Source: an uncultured bacterium (lineage in GTDB: Bacteria; Bacteroidota; Bacteroidia; Bacteroidales; Marinifilaceae). Taken from it: DNA of 47,681 bases. Of the stretch, positions 8,579 through 17,831 are shown in pieces. Each line of letters opens with the position of its first letter. Positions within the stretch are counted from its first letter, which is position 1. The notes beneath the pieces are model-generated. The model was not told the DNA's origin, did no database searches, and worked only from the letters and a program-made list of their open reading frames with translations. Location of the stretch: NCBI GenBank assembly GCA_905216195.1, contig CAJMSX010000025.1:1-47681 (forward strand), given 5' to 3'. A program made the translations under genes and the position numbers.

Positions 8579-8740
8579 TCGGGTCTCTCTTCCCCCACCC
8601 GATTAAAATTATCCCCTGTATTTCCCGAAGCCGGACAGGTGAAGATCCGGCTGTAATCGGAAAGAAGGGTCCGGCCGGTAGGAGAAAGAACTCCTTAACC
8701 GATGGTTTTCCTATTCGATTCCCTTCTTTCTACCGGACTG
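8579..8740. other. structured intergenic segment between rpmB and the M3 peptidase gene
   Basis: Several perfect stems occur in a row: TCGGGT (8579-8584)/ACCCGA (8597-8602); GCCGGA (8630-8635)/TCCGGC (8646-8651); and GAAAGAAGGG (8660-8669)/CCCTTCTTTC (8721-8730). The last encloses CGGTAGGAG (8676-8684)/CTCCT..ACCG (8691-8701). The phrase GGTGAAGATCCGGCTGTAA at 8638-8656 resembles part of the cobalamin riboswitch core, but the conserved GCCACTG box and the final conserved domain are absent. An 84-codon open frame (8536-8790) across it has no protein-like features. Confidence 0.4.
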
Positions 8741-8805
8741 ATTTTCAAATTCACCTGAGAATTATAGAATATTGGACATCTTTTTCTTAATCTCATTATT
8801 TGTTC

Positions 8806-8813
8806 TATTTTTG
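8806..8813 (+). promoter_or_regulatory. -7 promoter box upstream of the M3 peptidase gene
   Basis: TATTTTTG matches TAnnTTTG exactly; no clear TTTG is seen at -33. Transcription would begin near 8820 and leave a leader of about 155 nt before the ATG at 8975, with small hairpins such as TCGTT/AACGA near 8868-8880. No known riboswitch was recognised in that leader. Confidence 0.45.
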
Positions 8814-8974
8814 TATCTCATCCGGATAAAGTTCCTACCGACAACGGCTCCCTGTGGGAAAGATCGTTTATAACGACCTGCGGATACCGTTTCCGGAACA
8901 TAGAACTGAAAACATACCGTTCTCCGGCGTGGACTCTTTTTTTAAATGAGAAAGATCATAAATACATATTACCT

Positions 8975-11074
8975 ATGAAAAAAATAACTTATCTGATTTG
9001 TTTTGCAGGTTGTGTCCTGCAAGCCTGTCAAACGAATACGAAAGAAGACAATCCTTTTTTCAGCGAATACAGAACCCCTTATGAAGTACCGCCTTTCGGA
9101 CAAATTTATTGCCGCCACTATTTACCGGCTTTTGAAGAAGGTATGCGGCAACAGAACAAAGAAATAGAAGCCATTACGGCCAATGCCCAAACTCCGACTT
9201 TTGCCAATACCGTCGAAGCGCTGGAAAGATCGGGCCAGTTGTTGAACCGGGTGAACGCCGTGTTTTTCAACCTTCAGGCCGCCAATACGGACGATTCCAT
9301 GCAAATGGTGGCCCAACAAGTTACTCCCCTTCTTACCGCTCATAACGATGCCATTAACCTGAACGACAAGCTGTTCCAGCGAATTAAAACCGTCTATGAA
9401 AACCGTCAAAAAGAAAACCTGACAACGGAACAAGAAGAAGTGTTGAAAGGATATTATAACGATTTTGTACGCGGAGGAGCCAATCTTTCTCCTGAAAATA
9501 AAGAAAAATTCAAACAAATCAATAACGAACTTTCGGTTCTTTCTTTAAAATACGGAGAAAACCTGCTAAAGGAAACGAACAATTACCGGCTGGTGATCGA
9601 CCAGGAAAAAGACCTGTCGGGATTGCCGAAAGGGGTGATCGATGCGGCGGCAGAAGCAGCAGAAGCAGCCGGAGAAAAAGGGAAATGGGTATTTACCCTT
9701 CACAACCCCAGTATCCTGCCTTTTCTTCAATACGCCGACAACCGGGACCTCCGGCGCCAAATCTATACGGCTTACATCAACCGGGCCAATAATAACAACG
9801 CCAACGACAATAAAGAAATTATCAGCAAAATCATATCTTTACGCCTTCAAAAAGCTAAACTTCTCGGATTCAAAGACTATGCTTCTTACGCTTTGGATGA
9901 AAATATGGCGAAAAATCCTGAAAACGTATATGCGTTGTGCAATCAGATCTGGGAAGCCGCCTTACCTGTTGCTAAACAAGAAGCGGCCCGTTTACAGAAA
10001 ATGATCGATCAGACCGGCGGCAAATTCAAATTGCAACCCTGGGATTGGCGGTACTATGCGGAAAAAGTGAAACAAGCGGAGTACGGGCTGGACGAAAACG
10101 AATTGCGTCAATATTTCCCCCTGGATAAGGTAAGAGAAGGAGCTTTTTACGTAGCCAACAAACTTTACGGTATAACCTTCGAACCCCGCACGGATCTCCC
10201 CCTCCCTCATCCCGATGCTCTCGCCTTTGAAGTAAAAGAGGCGGACGGCACTCCCATCGGCATCTATTATGCCGACTATTTTCCCCGGCCGGGCAAAAGC
10301 CAGGGAGCCTGGATGGACGCTTTCCGAAGCCAGAATAAACTGACCGCTTCCACCCCGGTCGTCATCAATGTGTGCAATTTTACCAAACCGACCGGAGATA
10401 CACCGGCTTTATTGACCTTCGACGAAGTGCAGACCCTTTTTCACGAATTCGGGCATGCCCTCCACGGCTTACTCTCCCAATGTACCTATCCCCGGGTTTC
10501 CGGCACTTCTACGGTACACGATTTTGTAGAATTACCTTCTCAGATTATGGAAAACTGGGCCGCAGCCCCCGCAGTGCTGAAAGTATACGCCCGGCATTAT
10601 AAGACCGGGGAAACGATTCCCCAGACCCTGATCGACAAACTGGAAAAAAGCGGGCACTTCAATCAGGGATTTGCCACCACGGAATTCATGGCCGCAGCTC
10701 TCCTGGATATGGCTTACCATACCGTACAGACACCGGCTCCCCTTCAGGTCGGAGAATTCGAAAAAGAAACACTCGACCGGCTGGGACTGATTCCGGAAAT
10801 TACCGTACGTTACCGGAGTACTTATTTCTCCCACATTTTCGACGGAGGATACTCCGCGGGGTATTATGCCTATACCTGGGCAGAAGTATTGGATGCCGAT
10901 GCGTATGAAGCTTTCCGGGAAACGGGAGACATCTTTAATCCGGAGAAAGCAACGGCTTTCCGTCAGTATGTTCTCTCTAAAGGAGGAAGCGACGACGCCA
11001 TGAAGCTTTATAAACAGTTCCGGGGAAAGGAACCCTCTATAGAGCCTTTATTAAAACGCAAAGGACTGAATTAG
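8975..11074 (+). CDS. M3 family metallopeptidase lipoprotein (peptidyl-dipeptidase Dcp-like)
   Basis: Zinc peptidase of the thimet oligopeptidase/Dcp family that removes C-terminal dipeptides from short peptides. It has a lipoprotein signal (MKKITYLICFAGCVLQACQ, lipobox LQAC), so it is probably anchored to a membrane facing the periplasm. The active site HEFGH is at residues 490-494 with E491 catalytic, and the third zinc ligand is E519 in DFVELPSQ. The length of 699 residues is normal for Dcp. The downstream motif YYAYTWAEVLDADAYEAF is also typical of Dcp. It is transcribed alone and followed by a hairpin terminator. It probably works in peptide scavenging or cell-envelope peptide turnover. 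Confidence 0.93.
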   Translation: MKKITYLICFAGCVLQACQTNTKEDNPFFSEYRTPYEVPPFGQIYCRHYLPAFEEGMRQQNKEIEAITANAQTPTFANTVEALERSGQLLNRVNAVFFNLQAANTDDSMQMVAQQVTPLLTAHNDAINLNDKLFQRIKTVYENRQKENLTTEQEEVLKGYYNDFVRGGANLSPENKEKFKQINNELSVLSLKYGENLLKETNNYRLVIDQEKDLSGLPKGVIDAAAEAAEAAGEKGKWVFTLHNPSILPFLQYADNRDLRRQIYTAYINRANNNNANDNKEIISKIISLRLQKAKLLGFKDYASYALDENMAKNPENVYALCNQIWEAALPVAKQEAARLQKMIDQTGGKFKLQPWDWRYYAEKVKQAEYGLDENELRQYFPLDKVREGAFYVANKLYGITFEPRTDLPLPHPDALAFEVKEADGTPIGIYYADYFPRPGKSQGAWMDAFRSQNKLTASTPVVINVCNFTKPTGDTPALLTFDEVQTLFHEFGHALHGLLSQCTYPRVSGTSTVHDFVELPSQIMENWAAAPAVLKVYARHYKTGETIPQTLIDKLEKSGHFNQGFATTEFMAAALLDMAYHTVQTPAPLQVGEFEKETLDRLGLIPEITVRYRSTYFSHIFDGGYSAGYYAYTWAEVLDADAYEAFRETGDIFNPEKATAFRQYVLSKGGSDDAMKLYKQFRGKEPSIEPLLKRKGLN

Positions 11075-11103
11075 AAGTCTCGGAGGTTTTACGCAGAAAG
11101 TTT

Positions 11104-11157
11104 GCCGGATTTCCCTGCAACCGTGAGAGCGGCTGTTGAGAAATCCGGCCTGTTTTT
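11104..11157 (+). terminator. terminator of the M3 peptidase gene
   Basis: GCCGGATTT (11104-11112) pairs with AAATCCGGC (11141-11149), with an inner CCG/CGG pairing in the 28-nt loop, then a T-run from 11151. It lies 30 nt after the stop codon. Confidence 0.65.
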
Positions 11158-11232
11158 ACCAGAACCGGAAAGCGGACTTTCCATTTTCCGGGTCCCTTTT
11201 TTCAGAAAAATACCTTTCGAAGAAGAGCGTAA

Positions 11233-11565
11233 TCAATGCGTATAATCCAGCAACTTTATATTTTCCGGGAATTCCTTCCGGATCAAGGCTTTCATTTTAG
11301 CGGCAAAAGGACAGGGATACCCGATGGGATTGCCCTTTTGTATACAAGAAGCGAAAACCAGGGTATCCGCTCCTCTCTTCACCAGTTCTCTCGCCGGGAG
11401 TACCGATTTTTTCCCCGGACAGCCTCCGCAGTTTATAAATCCGATCAGCTGGATTTCCTCGGTTATCCCTTCAAACACCCCTTTACGTTCCCGGATCATT
11501 TTAAAATCCGTGGTACCCGGACAGAAGTCCTCGGTTTGCATACACCTTATTATTCCGACTTTCAT
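11233..11565 (-). CDS. CGGC domain-containing protein
   Basis: 110-residue protein of the CGGC-domain family, proposed to bind a metal through its cysteines. It starts MKVGIIRCMQTEDFCPG and contains NCGGCPGKK and a second cluster SC(x)10PCPFAAK. It is cytoplasmic; the function is unknown, and a metal/redox or regulatory role is usually suggested. The start is chosen at ATG 11565 because the family begins with M-K-[VI]-G; an upstream ATG at 11655 overlaps the recQ stop (ATGA) but would add 30 unlike residues. It probably follows recQ in the same transcript, 86 nt downstream. Confidence 0.8.
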   Translation of the reverse strand: MKVGIIRCMQTEDFCPGTTDFKMIRERKGVFEGITEEIQLIGFINCGGCPGKKSVLPARELVKRGADTLVFASCIQKGNPIGYPCPFAAKMKALIRKEFPENIKLLDYTH

Positions 11566-11651
11566 GCTGTATTCTTTTATTTCACTACTTATTATATCTG
11601 CTTTCCCGGTTCCCCTTCCGGCGTGTAAGCCGGGTACCGAAAATCGCCTGC

Positions 11652-13553
11652 TCATTTTCGCAAGGCTAAAACCAGGGCGGACTTATAGTATATTTTCTCT
11701 TCATCCAATAAGATTCGGACCCGCTCCAGAGCCACTTCCCGCATATCCTCAAAACAATACGCCAACTCTTTTACAGTATAGTCTTTCTGATTCAACAACT
11801 CCAGTATTTTTCCATCGATTTCCTTCCGGTCAGCCGAACGTATTCTTTTCTTCCGTTCCAGGCACAGGTCACACACCCCACATCTCTCTTTTTCTTTCTG
11901 CCCGAAATAACGCATGAGAAAAAGCTGACGGCACTCCCCCGGTTTCTGAATATACTGTATCATAGCGTACACCCTTCCGGCATACAATTTCTTCCGGTCT
12001 TCATAAGCGGCTTTTCCGATGGAAACATAAGAAAGCGGCAAACGGGGCTGGTGATAAATAATATAGGGTCTGTCGTTTCCGGGGATATAGCTGATCACTC
12101 TGCGTTTCGCCAGGCCGATCAGCGTATCGTATACTTGCTGACGGCTGCATCCCAAGCTGTCGGCCATATAGGATTCGCTGACCCATATATATTGTACGAA
12201 TATACCGGCATATTTACGCATGAGGAGAATGAGCAGGCTTTCGGCGAGTTCATTTTCCGGAATCAGAGCGTCCAGTTCCTCCCGGGATACCAAAAAACAG
12301 ATCCGGGAACGGGAGTTCACATCGGTCGTACACTCCAGGTATCCCCCCGCCTGCAGAATTTTCAAAGCAGAAGCGGATTCGATAAACTCCAGCTTAAAGT
12401 TCCGGATAAAAGTTTCCGCGTCGAATTCAAAAGCATATCCCGCTCCGCTCCCTTCCGCTATCTGAAAAAAGTTCCCCAGAGCGTCGTACACTTTCCGTAC
12501 ATAGTTTTTTTCCGGAAAACATTTGGTAATCCGGGTTTTCAAGGCCGCTACGGAAGCGGCATTACACAATAAAACGGCATAGGCTCTTTTCCCGTCTCTG
12601 CCGGCCCTGCCTGCCTCCTGAAAATACGCTTCAGGGCTATCCGGAATATCATAATGTACCACGATCCGCACATCCGGTTTATCGATTCCCATTCCGAAAG
12701 CATTGGTAGCCACTACAACCGGCACCCGGTCGTTTTTCCAGTTATCCTGTTTTACTTCCCGTTCCAAAGCCGATAAGCCTGCATGGTAAAAGTCGGCCTT
12801 TATTCCTTTGGCCGTCAGAAAACGGGCGACATCCCGGGCCGTTTCTCTTTTTCTCACATATACGATAGCACTTCCTTGCAAACGCGACAGGATATGGACC
12901 AGTTCTCCCGGTTTATCCTCCACCTTCCGCACCACATAGGACAGATTATCCCGGCGAAAACTTTTAGACAAAACCTGCGGTTGCCGGAATTTCAATTGCC
13001 GCTGAATGTCCTCTACGACTTCCGGCGTAGCCGTTGCCGTAAGAGCCAGTACCGGTACGTTCGGGAAAAAGGACCGGATTTCAGCTATCCGTAAATAAGA
13101 AGGCCGGAAATCATACCCCCATTGCGAAATACAATGGGCTTCATCTACAGCCAGCAGGCAAACCGGTATCTGCTTCAATTTCATCCGGAAAGCCTCTGAG
13201 GTCAATCGTTCCGGCGAAACATACAAAAACCGGAGCTTACCGTATATACTCTTGTTCAGAACAGACTCGACGCGTTCGTAGTCCATTCCGGTATAAATAG
13301 CTTCTGCCGGGATTCCCCTTTTTTTTAAATCCTCCACCTGATCTTTCATCAAAGCGATCAAAGGAGTGATCACGATGCAGACTCCTTCCAGCAAGAGAGC
13401 CGAGACCTGATAAGTTAAAGATTTTCCTCCTCCCGTAGGCATCAGCGCAAGCGTATCGTTTCCCTCCGTTACGGAAAGGATGATTTCTTCCTGAAGGGTA
13501 CGAAAATCCTCGTATCCCCAGTATCGCTTCAATATTTCTTTTCTGTCCGCCAC
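11652..13553 (-). CDS. recQ: RecQ family ATP-dependent DNA helicase
   Basis: 3'-5' superfamily 2 DNA helicase for recombination and fork repair. It starts MADRKEILKRYWGY. The aromatic/Q motif FRTLQEEII is near residue 18, Walker A MPTGGGKS at 38-45 (K44), DEAH in AVDEAHCISQWG, and the helicase C motif ends EAGRAGRDG. The RecQ zinc module (C in GECRQ, later CGVCDLC) falls at about residues 538-567. A winged-helix-like region follows the helicase core, but there is no separable HRDC domain at the end. Its 633 residues match the short RecQ form frequent in Bacteroidetes. Its own promoter box lies just upstream. Confidence 0.95.
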   Translation of the reverse strand: MADRKEILKRYWGYEDFRTLQEEIILSVTEGNDTLALMPTGGGKSLTYQVSALLLEGVCIVITPLIALMKDQVEDLKKRGIPAEAIYTGMDYERVESVLNKSIYGKLRFLYVSPERLTSEAFRMKLKQIPVCLLAVDEAHCISQWGYDFRPSYLRIAEIRSFFPNVPVLALTATATPEVVEDIQRQLKFRQPQVLSKSFRRDNLSYVVRKVEDKPGELVHILSRLQGSAIVYVRKRETARDVARFLTAKGIKADFYHAGLSALEREVKQDNWKNDRVPVVVATNAFGMGIDKPDVRIVVHYDIPDSPEAYFQEAGRAGRDGKRAYAVLLCNAASVAALKTRITKCFPEKNYVRKVYDALGNFFQIAEGSGAGYAFEFDAETFIRNFKLEFIESASALKILQAGGYLECTTDVNSRSRICFLVSREELDALIPENELAESLLILLMRKYAGIFVQYIWVSESYMADSLGCSRQQVYDTLIGLAKRRVISYIPGNDRPYIIYHQPRLPLSYVSIGKAAYEDRKKLYAGRVYAMIQYIQKPGECRQLFLMRYFGQKEKERCGVCDLCLERKKRIRSADRKEIDGKILELLNQKDYTVKELAYCFEDMREVALERVRILLDEEKIYYKSALVLALRK

Positions 13554-13574
13554 GGTTTACCCCTATCTTTTTTA

Positions 13575-13582
13575 CAAAGATA
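13575..13582 (-). promoter_or_regulatory. recQ -7 promoter box
   Basis: Minus strand TATCTTTG matches TAnnTTTG 22 nt upstream of the recQ start codon; no exact -33 TTTG at the expected distance. Confidence 0.4.
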
Positions 13583-13715
13583 CAAAGAAGCAAAAAGAGA
13601 AGCGAAAAAAGTGAAAAATAATTCCTATATACCTAAAAAACCCGGCATAAAACATTTATTCAATCGACTTTTTTAGTATTTTCGCCAAAATATTTTAAAC
13701 TCAAAATTATAACCG

Positions 13716-15185
13716 ATGTCATTCATAGAAGATAGAATTATCGCCGAAGGTTTAACCTTCGATGACGTACTTTTAGTGCCGGCCTATTCGGAAGTTTTAC
13801 CCCGGAACGTGGATTTGACTTCTAAATTTTCCAAAGGGATAGAATTAAAAACGCCTATTGTTTCCGCCGCTATGGATACGGTGACGGAAGCGGCTATGGC
13901 GATTGCCATCGCCCGGGAAGGAGGCATCGGCGTCATCCATAAAAACATGACGATCCAGGAACAAGCGCGTCAGGTGGAGATGGTAAAAAGAGCGGAAAAC
14001 GGAATGATTTATGCCCCGGTAACGATACAGCCCTATAAAACGGTGAAAGATGCCCTGGCCTTGATGAAAGAGTTTAGAATCGGCGGCATTCCGGTTGTGG
14101 ACAACGACAATACCCTGGTCGGTATCGTCACCAACCGCGATTTGAGGTTCGAAGCGAGGATGGATAAACAGATTCAGGAAGTGATGACCAAAGAGAATCT
14201 GATTACGACCACGGAGAGTACCGATCTCCAGAAAGCGGCTGAAATTTTGCAGCAATTCAAAATCGAAAAACTTCCGGTGGTAGACAAGCAGAATAAATTA
14301 ATCGGATTAGTCACTTATAAAGACATTACCAAAGCGAAAGACAAGCCTCTTGCTTCCAAAGATACCAAGGGACGTTTGCGGGTGGCCGCGGGAGTGGGAG
14401 TCACCGGAGACACCATGGAAAGAGTGGAAGCCCTTGTGCGGGCTAATGTAGATGCTATCGTTATCGATACGGCTCACGGCCATTCCATCTATGTTATCGA
14501 AATGCTGAAGAAAGTAAAAAGCACCTTCCCCGGCCTTCAGGTGGTAGTCGGTAATATAGCCACGGCCGAAGCCGCCATCGCTCTGGCAGAGGCGGGAGCG
14601 GACGCTGTAAAGGTAGGCATCGGCCCGGGATCAATTTGTACGACCCGCATCATCGCCGGTGTGGGAGTTCCTCAGTTAACGGCAATTTACAATGTAGCGA
14701 AAGCCATGAAAGAACGGGGAGTTCCGGTAATTGCCGACGGAGGATTACGTTATTCGGGAGATATCGTCAAAGCCCTGGCAGCAGGTGCCAGTTGTGTAAT
14801 GGCGGGATCCCTCTTTGCCGGAGTCGAAGAATCTCCGGGCGAAACCATTATCTACAACGGACGAAAATTTAAATCCTACCGGGGAATGGGGTCGCTGGAA
14901 GCCATGCAAAAAGGCTCTAAAGACCGGTATTTCCAGGATGCCGAAGACGACATCAAAAAACTGGTACCCGAAGGTATCGTAGCCCGCGTTCCTTTTAAAG
15001 GTTCCTTATTCGAAGTCATTTACCAGATGATCGGGGGATTACGGGCCGGTATGGGCTATTGCGGAGCCCCGGACATCGAAGCTCTGCACCGGGCTAAGTT
15101 CGTAAAAATTACCAGTTCCGGTATGACTGAAAGCCATGCCCACGATGTCACCATTACCAGTGAAGCCCCCAATTACAGCAGATAA
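13716..15185 (+). CDS. guaB: IMP dehydrogenase
   Basis: Oxidises IMP to XMP with NAD+, the committed step of GTP synthesis. The 489-residue protein starts with the family N-terminus LTFDDVLLVPAYSEVLPR. It has a pair of CBS domains inserted at about residues 95-205, and the catalytic loop GPGSICTTR with Cys at residue 308. The C-terminal flap region contains YRGMGSLEAM. The near-consensus promoter TATTTTCG (13677-13684) has one mismatch to TAnnTTTG and would leave a leader of about 25 nt. It is first gene before two periplasmic folding factors, an order often kept in Bacteroidales although the functions differ. Confidence 0.97.
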   Translation: MSFIEDRIIAEGLTFDDVLLVPAYSEVLPRNVDLTSKFSKGIELKTPIVSAAMDTVTEAAMAIAIAREGGIGVIHKNMTIQEQARQVEMVKRAENGMIYAPVTIQPYKTVKDALALMKEFRIGGIPVVDNDNTLVGIVTNRDLRFEARMDKQIQEVMTKENLITTTESTDLQKAAEILQQFKIEKLPVVDKQNKLIGLVTYKDITKAKDKPLASKDTKGRLRVAAGVGVTGDTMERVEALVRANVDAIVIDTAHGHSIYVIEMLKKVKSTFPGLQVVVGNIATAEAAIALAEAGADAVKVGIGPGSICTTRIIAGVGVPQLTAIYNVAKAMKERGVPVIADGGLRYSGDIVKALAAGASCVMAGSLFAGVEESPGETIIYNGRKFKSYRGMGSLEAMQKGSKDRYFQDAEDDIKKLVPEGIVARVPFKGSLFEVIYQMIGGLRAGMGYCGAPDIEALHRAKFVKITSSGMTESHAHDVTITSEAPNYSR

Positions 15186-15290
15186 AAAGGTATATATCCG
15201 TAAAATTGCCGATAAAGACCGGGACTATCGTCAGAAACGAATCCCGGTACTTTACGGCAGCACGAACTGAAACAGCACAACGCATCATCT

Positions 15291-16130
15291 ATGAAGTTTA
15301 ATTTATTCTTTCTATTTTCATTTCTGCTGTTTTCCTGCACCTACCGGAACGATATCGACGATAAGCCGGTAGCCAAGGTTTTCGAAACCGAGCTGAAGCA
15401 ATCGGAAGTCTCCGCTTTTATACCTCCCGGAACTTCCAAAGACGACAGTATTCTGATGAGTCAAAGTTATATCCGGAACTGGATCACCAAAAAATTACTG
15501 GTACATAAGGCAATCGAAAATTTATCGGATGAAGAAAAAAACATCCAACGGCAAGTAGAAGAATACCGGACTTCTCTGCTGATTCATTTATATAAACAAA
15601 AACTGATCGCTCAAAAATTACTGTCCGAAATCGACGAAAAAGATATCGAAAGGTATTATGAGGAAAATAAGTACAATTTTATTTTAAGTACCCCGGTGGT
15701 AAAAGCCGTATATTTCGTTATTCCCAAGTCAGCTTCCCGGATCAAAGAAGTCCGGAAATGGTATGTGTCCGACAAAGCCGAAGATGAAGAAAAACTGGAG
15801 GAGTATTGCATTACGAATGCTAAAAAATACGACAATTTCGACGACAAATGGGTGGAACTGAAATACCTGCTCAATTTACTGCCGGGAGATGTAAATACCC
15901 TTGAAAAGGAAATCCGTTCTGTAAAAAACATCGAAAAAGACGACGACGATAATTACTATTTTCTGAAAATCAAGGAACTCTGCCGGGAAGAAACCGTCGC
16001 TCCCCTGGGATACGTACAGGAAGAAATTACGCTTATTCTAAAAAACAAGGAAAAATTAAATTTCGAAAACGACCTGGAAAAACAAATCAACGAGGAAGCC
16101 GTTCGGAAAGATTATGTAAAAATGTACTAA
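15291..16130 (+). CDS. SurA/PpiC-like periplasmic lipoprotein
   Basis: 279-residue predicted lipoprotein: short hydrophobic signal ending LLFSC (Cys about residue 16). The body is very charged and helical, resembling the chaperone part of SurA/PpiC proteins. The segment from about residue 110 (IERYYEENKYNFILSTPVVKAVYF) looks like a degenerate parvulin start, as found in partners encoded next to surA in Bacteroidales. There is no complete parvulin active-site pattern, so it probably acts as a holdase/chaperone rather than an isomerase. It lies between guaB and surA, same strand, gaps of 105 and 127 nt. Confidence 0.75.
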   Translation: MKFNLFFLFSFLLFSCTYRNDIDDKPVAKVFETELKQSEVSAFIPPGTSKDDSILMSQSYIRNWITKKLLVHKAIENLSDEEKNIQRQVEEYRTSLLIHLYKQKLIAQKLLSEIDEKDIERYYEENKYNFILSTPVVKAVYFVIPKSASRIKEVRKWYVSDKAEDEEKLEEYCITNAKKYDNFDDKWVELKYLLNLLPGDVNTLEKEIRSVKNIEKDDDDNYYFLKIKELCREETVAPLGYVQEEITLILKNKEKLNFENDLEKQINEEAVRKDYVKMY

Positions 16131-16257
16131 AATCATTTGAAAATTAAAAACGCACATTTGAAAACCGGTTAATTCTGCTCTCTTTTCAAGAAAATGTATT
16201 AGTTTAGGGGCTGATTTCAAAAAATGTTCAGACATTCAAAAGTTTAAAATAAATTCT

Positions 16258-17595
16258 ATGAAAAAATATTTATTATCATTCGTCCTTTTCGGTTGGATCG
16301 GCGGTTTGTTTGCTCAAAACAACGTAGTGGACAAGATCATCGCTATTGTAGGAGAGGAAATTATTCTGAAATCGGATATAGAAAACGAATTCCTGCACGA
16401 ACAGGGACAAGGACTGATTTCCTCCAGCAGCGACTACCGCGGAGAAATCCTCGAGAGACAATTGATTCAAAAATTATTGCTGGCCCAGGCAAAAGTCGAT
16501 AGTATCAGTGTAACGGAAGATGAAGTGGAATCGGAAGTAAACAACCGGATACAATACCTGGTAACGAATATCGGTTCCAGAGAAAGACTGGAGGCCTATT
16601 TCGGTAAAAATATCGAGGAAATAAAAAGCGATATGCGTTCCCCTATCCGGGAAAAGCTGATCACCGAAACGATGCAGCAACGGATTGTGGACAAAACCCG
16701 TAGCACGCCTTCCGAGGTGAAAAGTTTTTTTAAAAAATTGCCGAAAGACAGCCTGCCCGACGTGCCGGATAAATATGAAATCCAGCAAATCGTCATCAAA
16801 CCGAATGTGAGCGAAGCCGAAAAGGAACGGATCCGCGACAGGCTGAGAAGTTTCCGCGATCAAATATTAAACGGAGAAAAAACGTTCAGTACGTTGGCCG
16901 TGATGTATTCCGAAGACGGCTCTGCCGTACGCGGCGGAGAATTGGGATACAGCACCAAAAGCATGTGGGACCCGGCCTTCGCTGAAGCGGCTTTCAGTCT
17001 GAAACCCGGAAAAATTTCCAAGATCGTGGAATCGGAATTCGGATTTCACATCATTCAGTTGATCGACCGCCAGGGTGAAAAAATCAACGTCCGCCACATC
17101 ATCCTCCAACCGAAAATCTCAGATAAGGAGCGGGAAGAAGCTCTCCATCGCCTGGATACCATCCGCAATTATATACTGGATAAAAAAATGACCTTCGAAG
17201 AAGCCGCTTATTATTTTTCTACCGATAAATCGACGAAAAACAACGGAGGTTTGTTGGCTTCTCCCAATAGCCTGGACTCCCGCATCGAAAAAGCGGAAAT
17301 CTCCGGAGAAACGGCCAAGCATGTCAACCGGATGAAAGTAGGCGAAATCTCCGAACCCTTCATCGACAAAAATGAGGTGCGGGAAGAATATAAAATCATC
17401 AAGGTTAAAGCCTATTACCCTCATCACAAAGCGAATCTGGACGACGACTGGCAAACCTTCGAAATGATGCTGAAAAACGAAAAACAAATGGATAAACTGG
17501 AAAAGTGGATCAAGGATAAACAAGCCAATACGTATATTCATATTGACGACGCCTATAAAGATTCCAAATTCCGGTACGACGGATGGATCAAATAA
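16258..17595 (+). CDS. SurA-like periplasmic peptidylprolyl isomerase/chaperone
   Basis: 445 residues with signal peptide MKKYLLSFVLFGWIGGLFAQ. The N-terminal SurA chaperone domain (VVDKIIAIVGEEIILKSDIE) spans about residues 20-170. Two parvulin (PpiC) repeats follow, about 175-275 and 278-380: IQQIVIKP...GGELGYST...FGFHIIQL, then VRHIILQP...NNGGLLASP. This is the SurA architecture; it escorts unfolded outer-membrane proteins through the periplasm. It is followed by a strong terminator. The adjacent upstream lipoprotein is probably a functional partner. Confidence 0.9.
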   Translation: MKKYLLSFVLFGWIGGLFAQNNVVDKIIAIVGEEIILKSDIENEFLHEQGQGLISSSSDYRGEILERQLIQKLLLAQAKVDSISVTEDEVESEVNNRIQYLVTNIGSRERLEAYFGKNIEEIKSDMRSPIREKLITETMQQRIVDKTRSTPSEVKSFFKKLPKDSLPDVPDKYEIQQIVIKPNVSEAEKERIRDRLRSFRDQILNGEKTFSTLAVMYSEDGSAVRGGELGYSTKSMWDPAFAEAAFSLKPGKISKIVESEFGFHIIQLIDRQGEKINVRHIILQPKISDKEREEALHRLDTIRNYILDKKMTFEEAAYYFSTDKSTKNNGGLLASPNSLDSRIEKAEISGETAKHVNRMKVGEISEPFIDKNEVREEYKIIKVKAYYPHHKANLDDDWQTFEMMLKNEKQMDKLEKWIKDKQANTYIHIDDAYKDSKFRYDGWIK

Positions 17596-17610
17596 AAGCA
17601 GGACGAAAAC

Positions 17611-17646
17611 AGATGTATTTCCGGAATGGAAATACATCTTTGTTTT
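17611..17646 (+). terminator. terminator after surA
   Basis: A perfect 12-bp stem (17611-17622 with 17628-17639), 5-nt loop GGAAT, followed by TTGTTTTT. It starts 16 nt after the surA stop codon. Confidence 0.9.
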
Positions 17647-17831
17647 TGAATTTCCCTTTAAAGAACATTTTTCCGTACCCGAACCTATCGGAAGATATAC
17701 CGTAAAATAACCGATATACGTTTTCTCCGTCCGACGGAATTCGTTTTACAGCATAAACAGCGTTTTTGAAATGAGGAACCCGGAAATGTCCACCCGGCAT
17801 CCCGGACCAGATTTAAACCGATCTCACGAAC

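Noticed and set aside
8579..8740. True cobalamin riboswitch
   Set aside because: Only a short phrase resembles the core; the GCCACTG box and final conserved domain are absent and the neighbouring genes are not B12-related.
8536..8790. 84-codon frame upstream of the M3 peptidase
   Set aside because: Composition is not protein-like and it spans several perfect hairpins.
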